A stretch of 64,000 nt of DNA from Lumbricus rubellus. Taxonomy: Eukaryota; Annelida; Clitellata; Crassiclitellata; Lumbricidae. Both the position numbers and the translations under genes were made by a program. Shown in pieces: positions 1 to 13,029 of the stretch. The stretch is taken from contig OX243825.1 of the NCBI GenBank assembly GCA_945859605.1, positions 18,861,691 to 18,925,690 on the forward strand. The letters run 5' to 3'. Each line of letters starts with the position of its first letter. The first letter of the stretch is position 1. The notes beneath the pieces were generated by a model that saw only the letters and a list, made by a program, of their open reading frames with translations, had not been told where the DNA came from and made no database searches.

Positions 1-272
1 TATATTTTATTTATTTATTTATTGCCAAAGAAACAAAAAAAGAACATGAGTACAAGTATTGGATACAGAGTAGCAAGACATGAACACAAAACTTCCTGAC
101 ACCACGGAACCAAGATGTGCTATTTGACCAGTAATGCTTGCCCAAAAAGCATGATTCTGTTTGTATAATTCTATTGTGATCAAATGGAAGCCAGTGACTC
201 TTGCACATAATTTGAAACAAACAAGGCTGTAGAAATAATAATTATGGAAGATAGGTCAGGATATTAAAAGCT

Positions 273-360
273 ATTAGCTTTTCCTGGCTCCTGTTGCACT
301 GTACTTAGTAGCTCATGATTGTAAACAGAGTTGAATGCGCAATACAAAATAAACAAATAA
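273..360 (+). repeat. Dispersed repeat copy, paired with 41311-41388
   Basis: A block containing TGGCTCCTGTTGCACTGTA and TCATGATTG ends in an A-rich AATAAACAAATAA tail. A close relative in the same orientation lies near 41311-41388. The A-rich end suggests a retroposed element, but the family is not recognised. The rest of 1-400 is AT-rich intron with no exon seen. Confidence 0.5.
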
Positions 361-400
361 ACTGCTAACATCATAATTTAAACATAAATTTATTTCCTAC

Positions 401-3400
401 ATTCTTGTTCGCTGTACAACTGCAACGTAGTCTTCCGATCTTTTGTAGAAACCATCGCCGGTCAACGCTCCCCAGAAATTGCTCCACATTTTCCCCGGCC
501 GCACAAGAAGCGGAGCCACGACAGATCTGAAACAAAGAACAAATTTTCCCCCCCGATAAATACCTCTGCATAAATCATCGACTTTCTCAGGACCCGAAGA
601 ACAATGTAGGAAAAGTGACAAATAGACAAAACCACAAATTTAGCAGTACGGTAAAAAAAGAAAAAGTTCAGAGAAAGGACATGAAATGAAAATGTATATA
701 GAATATCATCAGAAAGACAAGAATTGAATAGATCACGAATTTAATTTGCACAAAGACAGAAGAGCCAACCAGCAATTAACTGATTCCCTTGAGAAAGAAA
801 AGAAGACAAAAACCATCAGAAGACCATCCTTGGCACCCTCAGATTGTTTAAGATAGGCTGGAAGACATAGGCAATGATCAGAGATGAATAGAGAAGCTGT
901 ATTGTAAAAGAGCAGACATAAATAGAAAGAACAAAGAAATACGTGCCATAGCAGGTTATTCCAATCAGAATAATCTCTTTTTAAATGCGAAAAACTTAAA
1001 TGTCAACATAAAATGTCTGACCGATTTCTTTCGATCAAATGCTGAACTGTGTCTGCATCCTCCAGCTGTGCATCGCCATCAACCGACAGATAATAGTCAT
1101 CTTTGTGCATTACCGCTTCTTCCCTACAATATATATCCAAAACACAGAAATATATTATTTATGAAAACATAATATTTTACTCTTCCAACACAATGCTGGC
1201 TTTGTAACGCAAGTACTGCGTTTCGACAAACCATGCTTGCAATAAACAAAGATGCTATCCTGTCAAATTCATTCCTTCCTTCAGTCATTACTAGAATTTA
1301 CATAGCACCCTTCAAGGTTACCACTCAGAAGTGCTCCCAACCCAACCACGGCTAAAGAGAACAGCTTAAAGATTGCAATAGAACATGTCAGAGGGGACCC
1401 TTGGCAGCAGGCGCAGGCATGAAGGTAGCCCATTCCAGACTCCAGGGGCAGCAACTATAGAAAATAGTAAACTATAGAAAATAGTAAACTATAGAAAATA
1501 GTAAACTATAGAAAATAGTAAACTATAGAAAACAAACTGAGAAAAACAAAACTGACATTGCTAATTTGCGTGCCGTTCCATCGTTCAGACCGCTCCCTGG
1601 ACCATCAAAATGAACCGTTCTGTACAGCGACTTTCCTTCATTGATGAACCCTTGAACCAACGTTTGATGATACGCATCCTAAAATACGAAGCAACACAAA
1701 CAATCTTGAACTAAGATTTATCAATCTTCCAACACACCTCCAAAGAGAAAACCATAAACAGCTTCACCATTTACATGGTAAATGATCAAGCTTTGATCTA
1801 ATCAGGACCATTTGTAAACAAGAGGCTAATCCACAGGCAACATAATATGGAGGAGAGGGCGGTACATGCCCACAAGTAGTTAAATAACATGCAAAGGACA
1901 TTTTATATCAACCCTAATTAGAACACACACAGCAACAAGAATTGATATTCACCTGCAATAGATCTATATATAAATTGAATACATTATTATCTTCATAACC
2001 AAAATAACACTATGTGTTGTCCGTAAATGATTTTAAAAAAATCTACTCTGATCTCCTCCACCCGTGTTTGTATTTGGCATTACCCCGATCAATCCTCCTT
2101 CGCAGAGGTCTGCACAAAGCCTAGATGATGATGTCACCCTGATGACAAGTGGAGTACTAAAAAACTACCACATTGAGCAATGAACTTCCACTTAGAGCCC
2201 ATGGTGTACAAACAAACAGCTGCCAACTGAAGCTACATTTTTTGGTGCAAGCTGTATTAAAATAACTTCAGATGTAGGTTTGGCCTGATGCTTTCCTACG
2301 TACACGTTCAGACGATCCCTACCCTCTATCTCTCCCCCTGCAGAGAGACTTAGCACTATAACATCAAGCTGCATTGGTTCCCCATCTCGTTCAGCACACT
2401 CTCGTCATTAAAGGGCTAATTGATGATCTCGTTATTTAAAAGTTCAAGTAAAACAGATAAGACCATAATAATTAAACATCCACAGAATTTTCACATAAAT
2501 TAGAATTAATTCGTGCGTCCAGTTTGCAACTCACAGCCACGTGAACGTATAAATCGATTTTGTTTTTCGGATAAGTCAGAGCGTCGATCTTGTCGAGAAA
2601 GTCCTCCATGAACGGAGTTGGATGCTCGATGAATAGTCCGAGGAAAACGGTCGGATAGTCTTCCTCCTGAATCACAAATTAAATCAATTCATCAAAGTTC
2701 AAAATATGAATACTTGAACATTAACTACAAACAACTCATCCATTAAACAATTGCATTAACCCTTTACCTGTTCACTTTTCCCATTAAGCCCATGTTTTCG
2801 GCGGATATTCTTGGGGCAAACGGGTGAAGGGTTAATATATTATTTTATATACATGGCAAACTGTTCCTTTGTCTATCTTTAGTTAGTCAACTTTTTGATC
2901 AGGCTGTCATAAACTTGCAGTAATTACTATTACTGTACATAGAACTGTTGAGGTAATTTAGGGAGACATTAAAAAGATTTTCACCAAAACTTCAATATCT
3001 TAATGTCTAAGTGATTGTTTTAAGCCATGTTATCAAAGGTGTTCTTATCCATTCTTATTGGGAGACTCACACCAGCGATTAGCTGAATCAAACAAGACAG
3101 CAGTAAGTACGTAACCAAAGACAGTTGACATTAAGGAATTGCTTGCCAGTGAACAAAGGCCTTTGTCACCAACAAAATTTTATATTGTCATAAACTGGGT
3201 GGCTAAAAAAGAAAGCCCTCCAATCTCTGTGTCTACTTCAGCATAATTTTTGCCAACAAGTTCTCATAATAGTGGTTGGCTGGAAGAATCTAACTAACCT
3301 TGACATCAGCTAGACTGATTTTATTTTTCTCACATCCCTGACAGCCTTTCACCGGTGACCACTGGTCCGCCAAATAACTAGACAAACGATTAAATTCTGC

Positions 3401-6400
3401 CTACAACAAAAACCCAGAACAACAGCAATGAATTTAGACACAGAAAAATCCACGAATTACAAAATCATATATATATATATATATATACAATAGGATGGAT
3501 GAAAAACAAGTCCTCCTTCAAATTAAAAATGGTTGCAGAAAGACAGAAAGATAGCTTAGTAAGTCACACATAAAGATCTACATGACTATGGCTAAGATTG
3601 TTAGAGGCACCGTGCATTGGTATATACTTATATGGCGTACATACACCAGTATTAACCTATACATCAATTATGAAATGTAATGTAAGTAGTAATTTCCACA
3701 GTGCCATTTGCCGTTCACAGCCATGGCCATTTCAGTAACACTCCCAGTGTGGGAACCCTGAAAAAAGGTCTTAAGGAGAGAGATGATGATGAGAGATAGT
3801 GATCCAAAAAGAAGTCCCATGTAGAGTGGAAGGAATTCCTTAACGACTCATGAGCCCAATGATAGTAAATTCAGATCGATCAATCAATACATATTAGTGG
3901 TAAGGAAACTTTCCAAACACATAATTCTAATCACTATCCAACTCTCCTCTTCCAACTTGCTCCAATAAAGCTCAAGCTCTTTGTTTACTTTGGTAATAAA
4001 TAATATAATAGCAGATGCCTGCTTCCACATAAGAACACGCACAACGTAAAGACAGCTAGGATTAAAACTGATAACCCCCTGTGGTAAATTTTGCAACTGG
4101 TACTAGTTACCTTTATAGGTCCATTACCATGCAGAATAGCAGGAGTGTTGCCAGTCTTCGTGTTGTGTAGAGTTGTTCTAGTCTCGTCGAATTTCAAAAC
4201 AACTTCATCTGTCAGCAAAACAGATGACAAAAATTCAGATGACAAAATTCAGAAGACAAAATTCAGATGACGAAATTCAGATGACAAAATTCAGATGACA
4301 AAATTCAGATGACAAAATTCAGATGACAAAATTCAGATGACGAAATGCAGATGACAAAATTCAGATGACAAAATTCAGATGACGAAATGCAGATGACAAA
4401 ATTCAGATGACATAATTGATTGAAAAATGGGAATGGTTTCCAGATCAGTCATGAACATAAGCTATCTAACACAGGCAAAGCTCTTTAACGGTTGGCCAGA
4501 GCTGCAATATTTTTCAGTAAGTGGTGGCCCTGGTGGGCCAGGATCTTGAAAGTGTCTGAGCAAAAATGGGTTTAGAGTCTGAAAGTGGGCTCGGGACGTC
4601 TGACATGAGATATCAATTTCGTGGTGAAAGAACAATCTTAAATGGCGCAGTTTTTGCATCAACACAACAGTCCTCATTTTGATTGTTAACTATAAATGTA
4701 GATTGTTGACTACAGCAGGATGTGTTGTCTTGGATGCAGCAGTGGCAAAATAGAACACAACAGGACAACTCAAGCCAAAATATCTAAGGTCCTGCAATGT
4801 GCTGCCTGGACAGGAATAGATGGTGCAGACACATATAGACCGAGCAATATCTTTGCTTAGTAAACTCTGAGCACAACCCTTATGCAAGTTCAGGATCAAG
4901 CAGAAAATACCATGCCACTGATGATTAATCATTAAAAAGATTGTTGCATCACAAAAAAGAAGTGGTCACACATATGCCGCAGCTGCTTATGCCGAAAGCA
5001 GACATCTGCAGATCTAACTTTGGTACATGCAGCTTTTTCAGTGCAGTCTAGACTTTAAAAAGTAACTAGAGTCGGAGAGCAGACAGAGTCTTGGTTGCAC
5101 TGGATCTAATTAATTTAACACAACAGTTCCAAAATAAACCCATTGTGTATCATCGCTAGCACTGCAAGATGAATGTCTTTGTACTCAACTTCCCTGATCC
5201 TGCTTTGCAAAGTAGGCAAGATGGGAAGCTTAATACTAAATGCAGGCAAACATGGGCAAGATTGAATGCAGACAACCTTTATCAATCAATCAATCAATCA
5301 GTCAGAATTTGGATAGCGCCTCTTCAAGATACCTTCACAGAGGCACTCCCAGCCGAGATCAAGCGAAAAAAGTCTTCAACAGTTTGTTAAATTGAGAACA
5401 GTTTGGGAGGTGTCGCATAGTCAAAGGAAGTCCATTCCAGCTTTTTGGATCAGCCAAACAGAAGGAACAGCTCTGCATTGTAAAAAATCAATGACGCCCT
5501 TGTGCTACTAAAAATGGTAGAAACACCAAAATGCGGACAGCAATTAGTCTATTAAAGAAATTCTTATCTTATCTTACTAGCTCATATTATTAGTAGTTAT
5601 ATATATATATATATCTCTCATTTACTTACATCTTAAATTTAATATGAATATAAATACCGTATTAAAAATTTAACAAAACAAACCTAATGCTCCATTTAGA
5701 TTCTGAAAGATGCTGCTTGTCGAGTCCAACTTAATTTTCAACGCATTCTGAAATTAAAGAGTACCCATAAAGTAAAATTATTCCTACAAACAACACATTT
5801 GATTATTTTTAACAATAACATATTATGGCATCTCAATACTCCTTATTAAATATCTAGTTTTTTAAAACTTTTTTTCTGTTTCTGTTTCCTACCAGTATCT
5901 TTTCTAGGACACAGTAATTATGCAAACTGTAAACAACAATCCAGAGGACAAATACAGAAACAAACAGAAACGAACAGAAATGAATAAAAACGAACAGAAA
6001 TGAATAGAAACGAATAGAAACAAATAGAAATGAATAGAAGCGAGGGTTGCTCTGTTGTCTATCTTTATTTAGTCAACTGGTTAAGTAGGCTGCCCTAAAA
6101 TAAGCAGCAATTACCATTGCCATACATAGCACTGTAGAAGTAGTTTTAAGAGACATCAAAATGATCTTTCTCCAAAACGCCAATACCTTTTCAAATAAGG
6201 ACCTGAACGTGGTGGATCACGTAAAGAAATTGAAATGGGTGATTGAGGTAGCATCCTAGAAGTGGTTCCTCAATTGTATCGGATTAGACCAGAATTCTAT
6301 GGCAGCCCTTCTGTTCCGACTTTTATAAATCATTAAACAGGTAAACTTCCAAATTTTGAAATTTAAGCAACAGTAGCCGCAAAACCATATCAAGTGAACT

Positions 6401-9272
6401 TGTAAACAATGAATTATGAACATACAGTATAACAAAACTCCCTCTAGTTTCAAAACTTCTGTTGCAGAGTAGTGTCATAGGTAACTCACCCTTTTATCAA
6501 GGAAGACCTTAGTATAGAATAACTGGTCATCATCAGCATTGTTGACTTCTGAGCTGGTTACTATTTCGTATAAAGTCGGTGCAAAGCCAACAAACCCTAG
6601 AAACATACATTACACAGCATATGTGAAGTTAGAACAGTATCTATCAGTATATACCAAATCTCAGTTTCCATGTATTCATGCCAAGCCTGACATTGCCATA
6701 TATATGTCTTCATTACATTTTCAACATTTATAGAAAAATTGTACTTGCAATCTACTACATTATTACATCAATCTACAAAATCTATTTTTAATTTAATAAA
6801 AGCAATATTGTTGCTCAAAAGACAATGAAACAACGGCTTACCACCAGAGTTCAAGTATCTCTTCTCAGTAACCTTAACCGTTGGATAATATTCCTGTAAC
6901 AAAAAAATATACAAAATAAAATTACATTTCTATAACACGACTGAAAACTAATAACTAAAACTAAATCAACGTGCATCTATTCTATAATACACTAAAACTG
7001 AATAAACTGATGGGACTTGGTAAGCAGTACTTAAAGTCAGTAAATTACGTATTTGAAAGAAAGCAGAGAGGAATTTAGTATAATATTTGCAATCTATTTT
7101 AAAACCACGTCATTCAACATCAAACTAAGAAATGAAAATTGGGAACATTCAAAATATTGGTTAGTCATGAGTGCAGTGCATAGAAAATCAACAATAACCA
7201 TCAAATAAATCATGGATGCGACTATTGAACAGGGAGAGTTTATTGAGCTGGAAGATCAATATGCACTTGCAACTAATAACCTCTGAATAGTCATTCATTC
7301 TGTGAGAGGCGCTATATAAATTTATAGATGCAACACTATCCAATGAAATAAGCAACAAAGATCTACAGAGAAGAAAAAATTTGTAAGCACTTCACAAGAA
7401 TTTGCGAAAATTACTGACTACATCACTACATAGAGAAGCATAAAATGACAAAAAGTAAATAGGTAAGAATAAACAAGATGAAACAAAAGCACATCCTCTG
7501 CATTGTATTGTATTTTTAAATTTATTAAGCGCCTCTCATAGTGCACACCAATCAGATGCACCACACCTTCAGTGCAAAAGACCCAGAGAAATTATTTTTT
7601 AAACAACAAGCAGAACAAATGAAACAGGCTGAACAATAAGAAAGCAAGATACAAAAAGAATCTTTCTACAAACAAGTTAAGCTGCTCATGAGCAAATCTG
7701 CCAGAATCCCATGATTAAGAAATTTGATAGAAGAAAGAACGAAAGTCTTGGATGTGGCAACAATTCAACAACATTCGACAAAGACGCAAATTGTTTTAGG
7801 CATGGGGAAAGATTTCCAGTTCACTAAATCCCATTCAGGACAATACTGGAAGAGTTTTAAAAAATAAGAAGACCATGATAATGCTGGATTCAAAATTCAA
7901 ACAAAGACACAATCAGACTTTGACCACATTATGAGAAAAGCATTGGACTTGACAAAATGTCTGACAGTATTAGAGACAATATTGGAGACATAAAGAGACA
8001 ATATTGGAGACATAAAGGAGAAGGCCCAGCGGAGGGAAGAGCGGCGACATTGGACAGCCGAACCTGCCTAGGGGCAGAGAACCAGAAGAAGATTGGAGAC
8101 AGTTCATTCACATGGATTTACAATACTGCTGAACATTATCATGAATTCACAAACCGCTGGCAACGACACACAACAAAAGGACCATTTATAAGAAACGCAG
8201 AAGGGAAAGACATAGACAGCAAAGTCTCAGACTACTCAAGTTCCTGTTGCCAACTCACGCAGACTATTATACCGCCTAAAGGAGCGGAAAAAAATTCTAG
8301 TTAAGGTGTAACCTTACCGCTAGGTTTGGATCAGGCCAACAAAAAGCCTCAGCTGAGAAAACAACGTTTGAATCAAACGATCTGAACAGTTTGATAATGT
8401 CCTCCGGTTCACTTGCAAAGACAACGTCATAGCTGAAAACAGCGGCAGATTTATGTGACCATCAATCAGAAATCTTAAAGTGGCTGGTTCACTTTCTCAC
8501 TCATATTAACTCGAAACACTTGCAGCACCAGAACTTATTAAACAGATCATGTGACAGAAATTTGTCATACTTTCACAGAATTTCGTTCAATTTTAAAAAT
8601 TAAGGCTACAGTTTACAAGCATGCTAAAAGAATTAGCCTTAAGGCAATATCCAAATGATATATGCAGCATTGCAGCTGTCAGGAAGGGCTTAGCTACTTA
8701 AGAGCAGAATTCCAGCAGCCTTTCATACCTCAGTACATACCTTCTTTAATCCTTTTTTAACGACAGGCTGAACTGGTTTTCCAGTCACTTTTAATACACA
8801 CTTGTCGTTAAAGGGTTAAAGTGTGATGAATAAAGGACATCAGAGGGCCAAGTCCAGTAGTACAGATCACAGTCTAAGCTAGTAACAGGAATCTACCAAG
8901 TTATCTCCTAATTGTAGACAGATGTGTGCAAGTAAGTAACAGGCCACTTACACAAAAGCTTTAAAGTACTTCATTCATTCATTCATTCATTCATTCATTC
9001 ATTCAAAGGTGCTAAAACATGACTGACAGATCTAAACAGATCTTCAATTTAAATTCAGATGAAAATGTGTCTTTAGCTATATGTGGCAGAACAGTGCGTA
9101 TATTCAGTAAAAGACTTTTCCAGAAATATTGTCAAAAGCATATATCATTGTAGTGCACCAACAGGACCAAAAAAGCAACAGTAATTGCCAGTACCTAACA
9201 TTTATCTGCGCCTCAGGTTCCCATTTCGGTGTGACCTTGCACGTGTTACAAATTTATTTAATAATAATAATG

Positions 9273-9319
<47 letters not shown>

Positions 9320-12300
9320 GTTGCGGGGGACGAGGCCTGATTTTCTAAACACTCAAATACAGCTCCAAGCATAATTTTTTTTAAATCCCGAGGGATCCTA
9401 GGTACCTTGGGTAAAAAATAATAATAATAATAACAACATCAAGTAAAAGTGCTGAAGTAAAATATCAGTTAAGCATATTACCAGTCAACAAAGAGAACCA
9501 CAAGATTGGCTCGGTCCTTGTACTCCTCCAGGGTTTCCTTGAGCAGAAGGATTTTCTGGCCCCCTCCTGAGTAACGAGCAACATCACCCCCTTTCCACGT
9601 CTCACCCATTCCAAGAACCTGTAGCAAATCAAGAACACGCAAATAAAATCTTATCCACTGATTTCTTCTTACAAGAGTTCATAGAGAACTGTTCTCGTAT
9701 TGAAGTAAATTTTACAATTTTGAAGTTATAGCTTATTCAACTCAGAACTGTATTTTTTCATGCCGATACTAAGAGTGCCAATAAGTAATCCTCTTGAAGA
9801 GGAACAAAAGAAATTTATGAATTCATGAATGAAAATAAATTTTAAAAAGGTTACAAAACCTTGACCAAAGGCCAAATTTTTGGCAGAAAAGACAGAACAA
9901 GTTTTTTAAATCAGCTAAAAACAACTCCTGAACAATAAATCCATAGTACTTAACTCCAGAACTTTCATTTCACCCTGTAACCGACTACCCGTGTTGCGAC
10001 TTGGTAATTTGATTCACACTAAACGAATATTTATGTAGTTGGAGACAAAACAGATACACCTTTAACCTCTGAACTTGCTCTTGTGTATTTGCTACACTAC
10101 CTTGTAAAAACTTACCTTGACATTAAATCCATGTTCTTCGGCAGACGACATGAACCTGTAGTATCCATCATTAGCTTCAGTGGCCACAGTCAACACCAGC
10201 AGATCTAAAAACAAGAAATAGAGAACTAAATATTACTTCTGTCGTGAAGAACGTGTCTGGACAATTCAGAGCCGGAAATTCGGAGTGGACAATTTGAAGC
10301 TGAAAATTCGGAGCAGATTTATTCTTCCATAGAAGTTGGATTGATGAAAACAATTCTTGCTTCAATCGAAGTGGGATTGTCCACTCCGAATATTAATAGT
10401 CCAGCTCTAAATGGTCCTGAAAACCCCTTCTGAAGCACATGCCTTTAATATTAAACACGAGAATATTCATGCTAAAACACATCTTAATCTAAAATTCTAC
10501 ACAATTCAAGGTGTTAAGTGATAATTTCAACACATGTCTCTAACATCAAGTAGCATCCCCTGTAAATATTATCATAGACACTTGTAATTGTAATTTTCAT
10601 CTTGAACCATGACACTAATGAACACAGCATTGTTAAACCAAATCAGTGTCATATAACATGTAAATCAGCAAATATCAGGCCGAAAAAAAATTGTTGTGTT
10701 TCCGGTAACCCGACCGACCCTTTTTGATTGCCGCGACTCAAATAAATTTGTTAAAAAAATTCTTTAAAAAAATTTTTAATAACAAAAACAATTTTTAAAA
10801 AAAAATTTAATTAAAAAAAATATTTTTTTACATTTGTATTGACATAACAGAAAAGACGTCAACAAAATAAAATTAATAGGACTGCTTTCTAGAGCAGTGT
10901 TAGGTGCAGACAGTCGGGAAATAGGCAGTTTACGTACTTTGTTGCAGCGTGTACCTTTCTGCAAAAAAGTCGTGGAGTATAATTTTTTGGATAATCACTG
11001 TATAAAAATATTTTACCAAAATAAAAATATTTTTCGACCTACCTACCCAATTTTTTTTAGCTCTGTTACCGGAAACACAACATTTTTTTAGGCCTCAGGT
11101 TCTGAGTGAAAACATTTAATTAGCAGCTCTATAATAAATTTACTTGACTACAAGTGGAAATGTGCACTAATGGATAATTAACGGTGCTCAGAGAATGTGT
11201 TGAAACTGCTTTACAGTCTAAGTTTAATTGCTTGATCTTGAAGTGGTAGCTGACTACCACCATTACAATTGTAGACCATAATTACCACCTCAGATCACAC
11301 AAGCAGATAAATAATGGAGTGCTGTAGGCAACTTCAAGGAGCATCACAATTAATTGAAGAGTGAGTAGTCAACACTGTTCACAGCACCCTAAAAATCATT
11401 AGCACGTAAAATAGCGTACATAGAGAGTGAGAAAAATATCATTATTTTGGCATAGGTCAAGATTGCATCAAACATAGTTCCAAAACACATTTCCTGAGAA
11501 CATTTCCAGACAGTTTACCATGCATCACAGAAACATACCCCATTTCTTAATTTACTGACTTCATTAAAAATATTGGGATTGTATTACTGTGCAATTATCT
11601 TAATTTATCATGTTCACCAAGTACCGTCAAAGAAATCTGGGCTATGCTTATTTACCGATTATCTATATATTTTTGGCAGCATGTTGTGCATAGACGCAAC
11701 CACCCTATGGGACCCACAGGACGCGTCCCCCAACTTTTGAGTGGTCCCCTAACTTTATTATTATGGTCTCCCCAACTTTTAGGACGTGATTCATTATGGT
11801 CCCCCCCCCAACTTTTAGGCCGTGATTGCACCCATGATGTTGTGCTCTGATTTCTCACAAGGTGGTGTTTCTTGCCAGAGTCTATGTCAAGTGTTACTTG
11901 ATTGGCCAAAGTGTCTGATGTCAGACATTTTAAAGCCATTAACAATGATCCTAAACATGTCCTCTGGTTTTTGCTCCCTACTCTTTTATCAATGGATATA
12001 ACTTTCGAGCTAGACCACATAATTTCTCATTACCTATTAAAGATCGTGATTAAATTTTCATCTCAAGTATTCTGTAAAAAAAACTATGCACATCTACTAA
12101 CAGTATTTTATCATTGCGTTGAGACAGTCTCCATAAAATGCCATGAACAATATTGCCTGTTTAAGTTGCGCCTGTATCAGTTTAGTACTCTAATAAACGA
12201 ATTGATTGCTTGATTGGTTGAATGATTGATTCATAGATTGAATGGGTTATCATACTTGAAAATAATAGCAAAAAGTGTAGCATCAATCAACCTCTTCTAG

Positions 12301-13029
12301 ACGGTTACCTGAAACAGTTTATAGCAATCGTAGTCTTAAGATTTATGCAGCACCCACAAAAGCGAAGTCACGGAACCCAGCTTTAATATTCATTGCACAG
12401 CATAGTGGGGAAACATCCTTTGACCAACAACAACACACCCACAGTTCAAATTAGTCACACACCAAGTGCCGCTTAAGAATTGCCTACATGCTCCAAGTCA
12501 CGGATGCCTGTGTTGATCTCCGGACAAAATGGACACCTAGGGATCCGTTCACTGGACACGAATAGCAGCAAGCCACTGACCCATGAACAACTAAACGAAC
12601 CTCATTAACACCTTTGCAAAAAGTACGGATCCAACTCACAAAGAAAACAATTGGAGAAGGTTCTGGCAGTTCTAGCCCGCGATATTTGTTTACAACGCCG
12701 GTACCTTGAGACGGGTGTGAACGTTTGATGAGCGCCACATCACTAAGTCTGACTGACGAGAGTCACGTAGGGGGAGTCTCTCTCTGTCTGCATCTTCTTC
12801 TAATCTAAGTAAGCCTGCAAGGGCCGCGGTGGATACGGAGGGGGGTCGTCTACGGGTAGAGTTTTACCGATCTTAATTTAATAACCTTTGACGGTCACAT
12901 TCACTCAGCCACCATTACTGTAGTCGACTAACCTTGTTTTTCGCTTAACTCGCATCTCGCACACGTAATGAGAAGAAGCCCAACGATTAGAATCGTAAAA
13001 TAAAAGAAGCCAACACCTTTCCCAGACAT
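401..13029 (-). CDS. PLOD: PLOD-family procollagen-lysine 5-hydroxylase / glycosyltransferase, N-terminal 447 codons (partial)
   Basis: Coding exons from 5' to 3': 12933-13029, 10116-10204, 9482-9618, 8318-8432, 6842-6893, 6490-6596, 5684-5747, 4111-4208, 3299-3400, 2535-2666, 1557-1678, 1022-1123 and 401-526. All phases join and give 447 codons plus two bases; the family is about 730 residues long, so the C-terminal dioxygenase part lies left of base 1. The chosen start opens a signal peptide (hydrophobic residues about 8-24, then CARCELS), fitting an ER-lumen enzyme acting on collagen lysines. The N-terminal glycosyltransferase domain is clear: LLVLTVATE near residue 34, metal-binding D107-C-Y-D110, FSAEAFCWP with W140, [21 protein letters not shown] and HGNGP at 247. 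The accessory domain follows, with [16 protein letters not shown] near 291, [13 protein letters not shown] and [10 protein letters not shown]. The FCWP and NSGGF blocks resemble vertebrate LH3 (PLOD3), the paralog with real glycosyltransferase activity. Last visible donor is AT|GTAGGA. A longer-looking ORF over exon 1 in another frame lacks the signal peptide and was not used. Confidence 0.93.
1285..1445 (-). repeat. LINE/SINE-like 3' tail fragment, reverse orientation
   Basis: Reading the minus strand, the block contains GGGAGCACTTCTGAGTGG followed by CTTGAAGGGTGCTATGT. This is a diverged copy of the tail that ends the CR1/L2-like LINE at 59 kb. Similar reverse copies occur near 5300-5480 and 61835-61990. 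Confidence 0.55.
1457..1533. repeat. Minisatellite, 17-bp unit
   Basis: About four to five tandem copies of ACTATAGAAAATAGTAA lie in the PLOD intron just 3' (on the minus strand) of the exon at 1557-1678. Confidence 0.85.
2760..2831. mobile_element. piggyBac-like MITE (72 bp, TTAA-flanked)
   Basis: TTAA at 2756-2759 and 2832-2835 bracket a palindromic 72-bp body that begins CCCTTTACCTGTT and ends with the matching AACGGGTGAAGGG. TTAA duplication plus CCC-starting inverted repeats is the piggyBac signature. The copy at 26791-26861 is a close relative. Confidence 0.65.
4205..4420. repeat. 15-bp minisatellite in a PLOD intron
   Basis: About thirteen tandem copies of AAATTCAGATGACAA start at the acceptor side of the exon 4111-4208, on its upstream side. 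Variants differ by single bases (GACGAAATGCAG). Confidence 0.9.
5300..5480 (-). repeat. LINE 3' tail fragment, reverse orientation
   Basis: The segment reads GGATAGCGCCTCTTCAAG then CAGAGGCACTCCCAGCC on the plus strand, the reverse complement of the CR1/L2-like LINE end at 59048-59100. It is preceded by an (AATC)n tract, corresponding to the reversed tail. Confidence 0.6.
7530..7810 (-). repeat. Dispersed GCGCCTCTC-headed repeat fragment
   Basis: The block begins with TTAAGCGCCTCTCATAGTGC and shares its head with copies near 40280-40460 and, on the other strand, 7300-7335. It is probably a 3' end of a LINE or SINE family. No coding part is visible. Confidence 0.45.
8750..8815. mobile_element. 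piggyBac-like MITE (TTAA-flanked)
   Basis: TTAA at 8746-8749 and 8816-8819 bracket a short body. The inner arms TTAACGACAGG and CTTGTCGTTAAAGGG match the 45.9-kb copy. Confidence 0.5.
8965..9005. repeat. (ATTC)n microsatellite
   Basis: About ten ATTC units are followed by AAAGGTGCTAAAACATGAC. This resembles the tail end of a reversed LINE/SINE insertion. Confidence 0.8.
9256..9317. repeat. (AAT)n microsatellite
   Basis: About nineteen near-perfect AAT units lie in the PLOD intron downstream (minus strand) of exon 9482-9618. A shorter AAT tract follows at 9415-9433. Confidence 0.9.
10678..11094. mobile_element. 417-bp DNA-transposon MITE with about 30-bp inverted ends
   Basis: The left end reads GGCCGAAAAAAAATTGTTG and TGTTTCCGGTAAC; the right end is its near-perfect reverse complement (GTTACCGGAAACACAAC then TTTTTTTAGGCC). 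TCA directly flanks both ends (10675-10677 and 11095-11097), suggesting a 3-bp target duplication as in PIF/Harbinger-type elements. The middle is AT-rich and non-coding. It lies in PLOD intron 1. Confidence 0.7.
11689..11836. mobile_element. 148-bp hAT-type MITE, CATAG family, copy 1
   Basis: Ends are CATAGACGCAACC and the reverse complement of CATGGGTGCAATC. A perfect 8-bp duplication ATGTTGTG sits at 11681-11688 and 11837-11844. The inside holds three CCAACTTTT-type blocks. An inverted sister copy lies at 19941-20092. Confidence 0.85.

Noticed and set aside
7957..8304. 115-codon plus-strand ORF
   Set aside because: Begins in an AGACAATATTGGAGAC duplication and shows no family motif; overlaps the PLOD intron next to exon 8318-8432.
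11652..12020. 122-codon minus-strand ORF
   Set aside because: Runs through the 148-bp MITE; repeated SWG-type words reflect the MITE's internal repeats.
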